This document shows positions 1-9,900 of a stretch of 64,000 bases of DNA, in pieces. The DNA comes from Syngnathus acus (taxonomy: Eukaryota; Chordata; Actinopteri; Syngnathiformes; Syngnathidae): the NCBI RefSeq assembly GCF_901709675.1, contig NC_051088.1, positions 18,859,193 to 18,923,192 of the forward strand, written 5' to 3'. Positions within the stretch are counted from its first letter, which is position 1, and every line of letters begins with the position of its first letter. Both the position numbers and the translations under genes were made by a program. Under the pieces are notes generated by a model. That model had not been told where the DNA came from, ran no database searches, and saw only the letters and a program-made list of their open reading frames with translations.

Positions 1-3000
1 GTGCAGGTTTCTTTTTTTTGGGTTTGACCTGATTGCTCCCGCCTGCTTGCTTCCCTCCTGGTCCAAATTGGCTGGCTGAGATATCACTCTGCAGCAGATT
101 TACCAGCAGGGGGCTTGTCAATGTTACATCTTTACTGACAGGGAAACCACCTGCCTGTGCACAAGGTCCCCCCATTGGAACCTGAGCCGGGAATTGGGAG
201 TTAAAGTTCATGCCATGACCTGCAAAGTGTCCATTTCCCATTTGCATGTGCTGAGGGCCCCCCATCATGCCTTGTGCCTGCTGTACCTGCATATCAGGGA
301 CCATCTGTTGGACCCCCAAATCGCCTGTCCCACTACTGGGATCTCCCAATTGATGTGGGTGTGCTTGAGCTGTCTGTTGTTGTTGTTGCTGCTGCTGCTG
401 CTGCTGTTGTTGTTGCTGCAACATTACTTGCTGCTGCTGTTTCTGCTGCTGCTGTAACTGCTGCTGTTGCAACTGTTGTTGGATAAGAGGATGACCAGCA
501 GGAAGCCTCAACTGTTGCCCATGCATACCCATCATTTGATTAGGATTGACGCTAAGTGGAACCTGTTGAGGCTGCTGCTGATTCATCTGCTGGTGGTGGT
601 GTTGCTGTTGCTGAAGCTGTTGTTGCTGCTGCTGTTGCAGTTGATGCTGCTGTTGTAACTGTTGTTGTTGGAGATGGGCCATTTGCTGTTGCGGTGTCAT
701 CTGCTGTGGGCCAACCTGGCCCTGGAACTGAGCCATGTTGCCTGGAACGTTTGGTGAGGGGCCACGCATCATCTGGCCAGGCATGACCCCAGAAGGTATT
801 TTTCCTCCAAATGGCTGTTTGTTGCCTTGCATTTGGTTTACAACCATTTGTTCCATCATGGAATTCTGTTGTTGCTGCTGCTGCTGCTGTTGTTGTTGTT
901 GTTGCAGGAGCATTGCCTGATGCCCTTGGCCTCCAACCATCTGACCCTGCCCATGAATCACCCCCTGGCCTTGTTGAGGCATCATTTGCTTGGGTGGGGT
1001 CATCCCTCCTCTCTGCCCTTGACTGAGGGGCCTTGAGAGGACAGTCTGACCTCCACCCTGGCCTTGAACCATCTGGCTGGGGGAGGAGGACACGGGTTGG
1101 GCCTGATGCTGGAGGCCTAAGATCGGGGTCTGAAGGCCTGGCTGCTGTTGCTGGGTCATGCTAGGCCCAGTAGCTGTACCTGGGGACTGACCTGGATGGC
1201 CACTTTGTACACCCATAACATTGGGTTGGGCATGGATTGAATTTGGTGTGGAGGATGGCTGCTGGACTCCTGATTCAAAGAGTGAAGGAAAACATTGGCA
1301 GCATTATCGTAAACAGGTATTGCAAACATTATTTAATGTTAAAAAAAATACATCCAAAGCACAAGCAGTATGCGAATATATTTTTTCAGAATATGCACTT
1401 TGTAAAGTTTAGCCTCAAAACTATGGTTTAATGACAGTGATCCACTGAGGGTATTTTACCTGTATGGGTCAATGTTTGGCTGCTCTGTAGCTGCTGATTA
1501 GATCCTCCACCGGGGGCTCCTGGCATGCCCACCTGCCCTTGAGCAAAGTTTTGGGTCGGATAGGCCATTGGCCGTTTCGGTATACCTGCGGGCAAAATTT
1601 GTTGACTTGTCATCTCAATGCCAATGTAATTCTTGTGATAAGCAGTAGTATATATAACAGTTGATTTATTTATAGTCACAATTATACACAGCGAAGAAAA
1701 GCGACCAACCTGGATGAACTTGTGCTCCTGGTTGTCCGTGTTGGGGCATTCCGATGAATCCTTGTTGCATGTTACCTTGTTGGTTGAGGGCTGCTCTTCC
1801 TGGTGAGCCAACACCCTGTGGAAAACCCTGCGGAGTTGTAGGCCTCTGAGCCATCATTGGGGGAGTTCCAGGTGAACCCTGTTGAAAAGGAGATGATGAA
1901 GACCCCGGCGATTTGGCAGTGAGATTCCCTTGGGGGCCACTTGTAGGTGGAATGGGTGGAGGAGGTCTCGGTGGTCCTACGACACCACCAGGGCCAACCT
2001 GTGGAACTTTAGGCTGAGGAGCAGCAAATTGGCCCATTGCCATTTGTTGTTGCTGCTGCAACTGTCCTTGTCCCATAGCATTGAATACCTGACCTGCCTG
2101 TTGGCTACCAAATGGATAAGGTGGTGGCGGGTGACTGGGCGTCTGAACTGTAGTAAGAGAGGGAGGGCGTTGAACCATCTGAGCTTGAGGTGGAGGCTTC
2201 CTCCAAGCAGGACCTCCTTGGGCGGCTGGTGTCTGGAGGACTCCAGAGGGGTTCCAGCCAGGAGGTATAGCCATTTGGCCTTGTGGGTTGAATGGGGTTC
2301 TGGCTCCAAGCTGAGAGAGCTGCGCTTGCTGTTGGGCCTGTTGCTGTTGGTGATGTTGTTGTTGAAGTTGCTGTAAAGCAGCAGGGTTGATTGGTCTGCC
2401 AGCCTGCAAAGCCTGCATGTGATGGGCAGCCTGGGGAGGAATGGGGCCATGGGGACCAGGCTGTTGATGCTGAAGCTGCTGCTGCTGCTGAACTGACATG
2501 CCTGGCATCATTGGATCCATGACATCTGTGACAGCATAATGTATCATTTTAGCACTTTTGATCAAATGTGCATTCGAAAACATCTCCAACCTGTCTGTGA
2601 AGCTGGTCTTGCGACACGTGGATGCATCTGTCCACTATTACCTGGCACCAGAGCTTGACCTGTCATGGCTGAGCCTGGGGGGACCATGGAAGGATTTGAC
2701 ATCCTCACTCCTGCTTGTGGAAAAGTAGCATATTAAACTTTCAATGCAAGGGTTTTTGTGATATGAGAAACCAAGAGAGGGTTGGGCGATATGGCCAAAA
2801 CATGACTGATACACAACATCAACGTCCCATTTTACAGTCGGTGCAAAATCGGCACCGTTTGAGTCTACTGGAGGGAAACGGCTGCGTTTTGTGTAACCTA
2901 CCTTTTTTCTACTGCTGATTATAAAAGAATGGAAAAGGCAAATTCAAACATTTTCTTTTTCTGGTTAAAGGAGAGTCTATACTTGGTGTATATTAAATAT

Positions 3001-4319
3001 AGACCATAATATCTCGAGATGGAAAATTCCATAACTAAGTTCGATAGTACTGGTAAAACAAACAACAATTGTTGCAATTCTAGATTTTAGCAACAAATGA
3101 GCAGCAATACCTTGACCAGGCTGACTTGGAAACCCCACATCCATTCTCATTTGGCCAGCTGCTCCAATTGGTCCATTAACTCGTACTTCTTGTCCTCGAT
3201 TTGGTCCCCCTGCAACGTTGATGGCCCCCTCTCCTAAACAATAGAAGAAACTGACACTTGTTATTATTACTTAGTTTGACGCTCTAATGGTGTGTTCAAT
3301 GGTTGTGAAACAAGATCTGCGTATCTGACCTTCGATTTGCACTGAAAGAATTCCCAGTTCTCGGAGCTGCTGCTGGTGGTTCTGAGCCAGCAGTCTCAGT
3401 CGTTCAGCAGCATCCCGTGGAATGTTGAAGGTAACACGCACGCTGTTCCACGGCTCGACATGCTGTGGCTGAAGCGTCTTTGAGTCTAGAAGAGGGCAGA
3501 ATACAACTTCCAATTGCAGTGTATCGGAAATGGAGTTAACCTATTTTTATTTGAACATAAAGAAGAAAAACAATGTGCAAACCACCACCTCTATAAGAAA
3601 TATCTATCATGAAGCCAAAACTCACTTCAGACATGTAGCAAGTCAGCTAATGTGAATAGAATTGTGTATAAGCACAATGTATTAGCTAATTGATCAACTA
3701 ATATTATAGAGAAAGGCATCTCCTTTTTATTCTGAAATTATCGCTGCATGGCAAAGGAACTAATGAGGTAGAAGACATTTTTAATTTTCCACAAATTAAC
3801 ATTAATGGGTATTCATTTTAAAGTTCAGACATATGTTCTGCCTGTAATTTACATCTTTAGTTTATTCATGATAGATTTTTTCTAATTGGCCAATTAGACG
3901 TGATCTGATTTTTTTTTTTTTTCCCTGCCAAATATCGACATCATCCTCATAAAAATCCATTATGGTCGGGCCCTGCTAATGACAAGTACACGGTTTGATC
4001 AGAAAGAAAAGATGGGTTTAACTAAAGCATACTGACCCATGTCAAGCATATTGGGTATACCACTGAGCACAGTGTCAAGTTTCATTTTGAAGTCTTCGTC
4101 TTCCATATTCCCTTGAAAAGCAACAAAAACAGTAGAATGCGCTCCTGGCCCACTTGTGCCTTCTGTGGCATCATTGTGGTTGTCCTCTTCAGTCTCAGGG
4201 CTTCTGTGGCAACTGTCAACCTCATCGCCGACACCAGAGTCCCAATCTGAGTCACTCTCACGCTCCAGGTCCTCCTCGGACCGTTGGGACAGCTGAGCTG
4301 GAGTGCCTCGATGAGCCAT
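1..4319 (-). CDS. ncoa6: Nuclear receptor coactivator 6, 5' part (runs off left edge)
   Basis: NCOA6 is a nuclear coactivator that binds liganded nuclear receptors and belongs to MLL3/MLL4 histone methyltransferase complexes. Coding exons read on the minus strand: 4319-4037, 3485-3330, 3233-3111, 2713-2591, 2525-1710, 1585-1460 and 1269 to beyond base 1, about 965 residues so far. All six introns are phase 1. The N-terminal block contains STVFVAFQGN and then VEPWNSVRVTFNIPRDAAER, both hallmarks of NCOA6. Long Gln/Pro/Met-rich stretches with mixed CAG/CAA tracts follow. The receptor box LLVNLL lies at 109-92, inside the family block LTSPLLVNLLQSDIS, and a lysine-rich stretch starts at the edge. 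I chose the ATG at 4319 because the reading frame just upstream (near 4360) looks like a splice acceptor of a 5' noncoding exon. The rest of the protein lies outside the window. Confidence 0.95.
92..109 (-). other. LXXLL nuclear-receptor box of ncoa6
   Basis: The codons read L-L-V-N-L-L, about residues 930-935 of the assembled protein. In NCOA6 this LXXLL helix is the main contact with nuclear receptor ligand-binding domains. The flanking residues (LTSP before, QSDIS after) are the same as I remember from the human protein, so the box looks functional. Confidence 0.9.
373..676 (-). repeat. Polyglutamine-coding CAG/CAA tracts in ncoa6
   Basis: Two dense blocks (about 373-480 and 575-676) code for runs of Gln broken by Leu, His and Met. 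Smaller blocks lie at 865-905, 2045-2062, 2338-2375 and 2470-2492. CAG is interrupted by many CAA codons, which usually limits slippage. The same DNA gives false poly-Leu, poly-Val and poly-Ala frames on the other strand. Confidence 0.85.
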
Positions 4320-4373
4320 TCTCCTCTTTGTCTGGGAGTGGCGTTGAAGCCGTTTTACGCTAAAATTGCACAT

Positions 4374-6757
4374 GAGAAAACAAGCGATTACAATTTATTC
4401 CTGATTACCACTGACATTGTCAAATGATTAGAAGAGTCAGCAACTGGTGGTTTTGAGATTTCATTGTCGCCTGCACAGGTTCAGTAGAGCTGGATTTCGC
4501 AAAACAGCCCCACAACACAAGTCAATTCAATTGTATTTTCTTCACTGTTTACAATGATTTACTGCAGCTCGTTGGGAATTGTAAACATATTTGACACATT
4601 TATTGAAGAATTGAGCAGTTACGCAGCTGAACAATTTCGATGTAGCTGGTGAGGCAAAAATAATTAGAGCCCCACAAAAAAAGATATGGTTGGGGTAAGG
4701 AAAAGTAGGATGATAATAATTTAAATGTCAAAAGGTTCAAGAGTTTAATCGATAAAATCGATGTTAAAAAAAACAAAAAAACCTTAGTGGACTGTCATAG
4801 CCCTCACGGCCAGAGCTGGAATCGGGAGCCATTTAATGTATAAACCAGTACAACCATAACACGGCAGGCCAAGAATTATTCACTCCGACAAATGACCAAT
4901 GAGAGCCATTCTACCTTCTTATTTAATATTTCAATTCTGTCACATTCATGCACCAAATACTTCGGGATAAGATATTCGGGCACTCGCAGTTAAGCAGCAT
5001 TACAAAATAAAAAGATGTTCTTCTTGCATGAGTGACATTCATTCAAACATCTTGCTGGCAGTAAAACACGTGTTGTTGCAGTGTATGTTTAGCGTTAAAG
5101 TGATGTGTCAACGCACGAAATGCTCACATTATCTCATTTAAGCAGTAACTACAAAATAATAAAATAATCGGCCCTGCAGTTGTAGCGGGCCATGGCACAA
5201 AGCCTTGATACCATGGGGGGCGGGGGGCTCGATCAGAAATTGTGCATAAATGTATTTTGCATTGCTTCACGATAAAATTAGCTTGTCGTGTAATATATTA
5301 TATATTCGAAACTGATCAAGTCTATGACCAGGCTGATCCTTCGAGCATCCAAGCAAGCAATCAACTAGCAATAGCCAGCGACGTCCAGGTAATACACCAC
5401 GGATGCTTCGAAAATGCACATAATAGCTTCTGAATTCTTTTGGAGGTAAACGGATCAGCCACGCCTTGTTCATTGCAGGATACTCAACGATGAGGAAAAA
5501 GCCTTACCACACATAGTTTCTCTGAAAATAAATTCGACCTGTCGACATCTGCTAGCCAAATTAGCTAACAAAACAGGGTAGCAAAGAAAAACACATTAAG
5601 CACAGTTAGCGTTTCCGTTTAGGCTTTTCAAAATAAATCAAATAATTAAGCAAACGGTGACAGTGAAATGTACTGGCATGTACAAATGTAGACCATACAT
5701 AAGTTTGATAATGTCCACAAAAAAAGCTAAAAACAAAAGTAAGGAATAATTTAATCAGTGGAACAAGTGCAAATGATGAACAGATGCAATAGAGCACTCT
5801 TCAGTTCCATTTTATTATGAGGATGGACGTATGAAAAACAATCACATAAAATCGTTCCAAATGTGTGCATGGCACTCTACAGACAACAAAGCATGAAAGC
5901 CATATTGCACTATTTAGGATTAAATTAAATCACCAGCGTACACTAAAATAGAACCACTTTAAGAACTTGACAACCGCTATCAATTCTAACCTTTATGTAC
6001 GCAACCTAAAGTAATTTGAAATATAAATAAACAATCTGTGGTTGCATGCATTGAAAAAACACGACAACAAAACACCTGTACACATCAAAATACAGTAACA
6101 ATTGTGAATAACATTTTTCTGGTAACTTGTTGGTCAAACATCTAACTAAGCATCTAATCAAAGTTACACAGCAAAGTAACAACCACTGTACTTTTTTTCC
6201 CCATTGTGGTCATTCTATGGTGCAACAATTCAGATGAACAGCTTGGCTTGAATATTGGCTTGTTGATTAGTAGTATCACGCCGCTGGACAATTGCTTGAG
6301 AAGTTCTTGCACCATTTGCACAATTGTTGCTGCATCAAAATTACTGTACTACTGCCCAATTTAAAATGCTGCATCATTGGCAGACTTGTTACTGAATCAG
6401 TTTTACCGCAGTTACATTGATTTACGACTTTCAACACCTACAGAACTTGTTCGTGTCCGTACAGCAGCAATATTGTATTGTATGCAGATGCTCATGCAGT
6501 TTCAAAGAAGCCTGCCTGGAAAACATTACATCTGTAAATTTCACATTTATTTTCATAGATTAATTGTAGATTAACTTGAATCGGATACACAAAAGATACA
6601 CATTTTTCTATGTATGCTTAGCACACATCAGGAATGTCATTTTGGGTGGAAGAACAGATAATATTCAACTGTGGTAGGCAGGCCAAAAATGGTCTCTTGG
6701 ACCATATAATATGTTCAAGCTACAACTGCAAAGTAATTTCAAACCACATTTATGTAA
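4374..6757. other. Intergenic stretch between ncoa6 and ggt7
   Basis: No coding exon is recognisable. The region holds the ncoa6 promoter and 5' noncoding sequence (minus strand), then the downstream side of ggt7. One possible noncoding ncoa6 exon ends at 5508, followed on the minus strand by the donor-like GTAAGG. This is weak, because no CpG-rich promoter surrounds it. Confidence 0.4.
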
Positions 6758-6899
6758 TTTGGTTTTACCAGAACAGTCCATTGTTCTTCGATTTATTCAG
6801 TGTCGAAAATTAATAAGCAGCTTGTTTAAATTTGGTTTTACCAGGAACAGCCCATTGTGATTCAATTTATTCAGTGTCCAAAATTAATAAGCAGCTTCA
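6758..6899 (-). repeat. Tandem duplication carrying two poly(A) signals, ggt7 3' UTR
   Basis: Two adjacent units of about 70 bp (6758-6830 and 6831-6899) are clearly homologous, each running from GGTTTTACCA to AATTAATAAGCAGCTT. Each has TTTATT on the plus strand (6792-6797 and 6866-6871), which is AATAAA on the ggt7 strand. They start about 20 bases beyond the ggt7 stop codon. The gene therefore probably has a very short 3' UTR with a duplicated cleavage signal. Confidence 0.7.
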
Positions 6900-6919
6900 G
6901 GAGTGTTTTTGGACAACAG

Positions 6920-9900
6920 CTAAGTCCTGGAGTGTTCAAGGGCTAAGGCATCAGCACTACGGGGGTCTGTCACGCCAGTGATAAGGTCATTAGTTCTCCA
7001 AGTACCCTCTACTAATGACAAAACATTTATCCTCTCAACCTTGTGTCCTTGACCCTGCAGGAGCTCAATGTCTTCATCCAGAAATTCAGCTGTAAGAGAA
7101 GATAGGGCATTGGGATTTGTTGCAATCATCAATATAGTTTCAATAACTTGTTATTTAGTTCTGGAATTACTTTAATAAACACAAGTTTAAAGTGAAAGTC
7201 AACCAAAAAAAAAAAATCTTGACAATGACATTTTGTATGTGCCCCCACTAGTCTAAACACCATATGCTAATAAATATTGAGTTTGTGGAATACGAGTCAA
7301 GCAGCAAAATTTATAAATTTTTATGCATCTCAGATGGCGGCCATTTTGCCACTTGCTGTTTTCAGCTTGTCAGTCGATTGAAAATGACATCACAATTAGC
7401 AGCTCAGATCACAGCCAATCACGGCTCAGCTTCAGAAAACTGGTGAGCCGTGATTGGTTGAAACCTTGGGAAACTGTGATGTCATTTTCAGTTGACAGCA
7501 AGTGGCATAATGGGTGGGGCCTGACATGGATAAAAAAAAATGGTAGATTATCCCTCTTTAGTTCATATTCCACAAACAAAACATTGATATGAACACTGTG
7601 TTTCAACAAGTTGGGCTAAACAGAACATATTATGACAAAGACATTTTGGGGCTGACTCCCCCTTGAAGAAGCAAATGTCATAAAATGTTTAAAATCTTTG
7701 CAGCTGAGATTGAAAAATACCTTTGAAAAAAAATTCACAAAATGCATTGCACAATTTTTGAAGAGAGCCTAGAATATCCGCAAATTAAAGGAATTGGAAA
7801 AAACTTACAGTCCACGAGTAGGGTGTCTGTATCCAGCTCTGGGTGGAGTCTACCATAAGATAAACTGTCAGTCATATTTTTACGTGAAGACAAAACATTT
7901 AGCAGCACCTGTGACAGAAAAGAAAACATCACACCATTAAATGAAAAAAAAAAAAAAGCAAGATAATGCGAAAAAAATATAAATTATTCACATCCGGCTA
8001 GCCCTCGGCTTCAAAATACCACAGTTGATTGTCAAAATTCAGTCGTGTCATGTAAGATAATCACCTGTGTGATGCCACTAAGAGCTTTTGCTCCATTGGA
8101 GGATCCAACTGCAATGTATGTACCGCACATCCTGTTGGAAGGCCTCACCACAGTGGGCATCAGGAAGGACAATGGTCGCTTTCCAGGCAGGACGCTGTTA
8201 TGCTAAATACATTAACCATGTTTCAGAACGCGATAAGAAATCAACATCCAATATTAGAAATTACAGTGGTGCATTGAGATACAAGCGACCCCCACATAGG
8301 AGGTTTTGAAACACGGCCAATGTTTTTGCTTTGACTTGAGAACTCAAAGAGAAGAAACACATTTTCAATCATTTCAGTGAGAAATGATTTGAGTTATGAA
8401 TGAGGCCACGAAAAAAATGCACGACAAATAAGGTTTACTTACAGGGTTCGGTGTGGAGCTTTGGGTTTTATTAGGCCAAGAGAAGGCCATGATTTGGCTG
8501 TTCAAAAGGATTCCTGAAGGAGTCACTATCCGACTGCCAAATGGTTTATTTAAGGAACTAAAAGATCAAAATATGGTGTGTAACTATTCTCTCTTTAATA
8601 TTAACAATGAAAACACGCCAATGTGATGTTTTACCTTACAACTGAGACTATGTGGTCATCTGGGCCCATGATCATGACCTGGGCAGCTGCAACGCCATCT
8701 TCCAAACTAAACGAAGGCGTGTAATGGCTGGCTGGAAAGGTCTGAAAGTCACTGATCATTTGGCGGAGAAAGGACGCCTGTTCTTTGCTTAGAGATTGGA
8801 CATGGAAGGACTCTATGAATGAGCCTGACAGAAAACAGATTTGAATGCAGCAGAGCAATGCACGTTTTATTACCTCAACATCCTCGTGACTATATCTGAG
8901 ACTGAAGTGTCAAACATGGGGTCCCCTAGGCCACTCGCCATGGCCAAAGCTATTTTCACCGACTGGAAGACATCAGTGGACAAATCACTCTACAGTGGAA
9001 CCTCGTCGTAGCGGATCTGGAACTAATAGATTGTGACGGATCAAGAATAATGTCCAGTTGACTTAAATGCCCCTTTTTTATTCATTTATTTATATATTAT
9101 TTTATTTATATATTATATATATATATATATAAATATAAAATTTTATTATATATTATTTATTATTATTTCCAGGATTGACTAGCAATATGTTTTATTTAAG
9201 AATTTATGCTTTATTGTAAGGATGCCTGGGCGCTTTGTACAGTGGCAACATTACATTACTTATTGATCAAAAAACATGCCCTATTAGGAAATTGTCTATT
9301 CGTCAGGTAAATTGAGGTTCCACTGTACTGTATTTGAAATAAGTTTTAATGAACGAATGGTTAATATTACCTCTGCAGTCCAGTGATAGGTGTGGTTCCT
9401 GGGCACCTGGTTGGTAATGTTGTAACCTTCCAGGATGTTGAGAGCTGCGATCAGGCCAATACCCGCATGAGGTGCCGGAGCCACCATCACATCGTGTCCT
9501 TCATAAACATTCACAAAGAACAATATGTCAGTTGTAGTTATTGCTGCTGCAAAAAAAAAAAAAGGAAAATGGAGAATGAAACTGGTACTCGCCTTGATAG
9601 CTAATGTGTTCTGGCTGCTGTAGGACTGTGCTGTAGTTCCCAAAGTCATCTTCTATGAGCACCCCACCACTTGCTTGCACCTTGAAATGAGCGCAACAAA
9701 GAAACACAATAGTCAAGACAGTTTCTGAGTCAGATGACTGAAATCAGATACAAGCGACCTGACTTGACCTGATGAAGTGTTTTTGCGTAACGAACCACTG
9801 TTTGTCTGATCGTTGGCTTTGACTTGCGAGCAAAAAATTGAACTCAACCAAACTCACTTCACAACAAGTAGCAGTTGTTGTGGTGACAAATTCATGAGGC

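Noticed and set aside
194-920. Open frames coding poly-Leu, poly-Val, poly-Ala or poly-Cys on the plus strand
   Set aside because: They are antisense shadows of the CAG/CAA glutamine tracts of ncoa6.
8788-8858. ggt7 exon 11 starting at the upstream AG near 8836
   Set aside because: It would put the exon out of phase with 8962-8874; the acceptor at 8788 restores MLSKEQASFLR as in the family.
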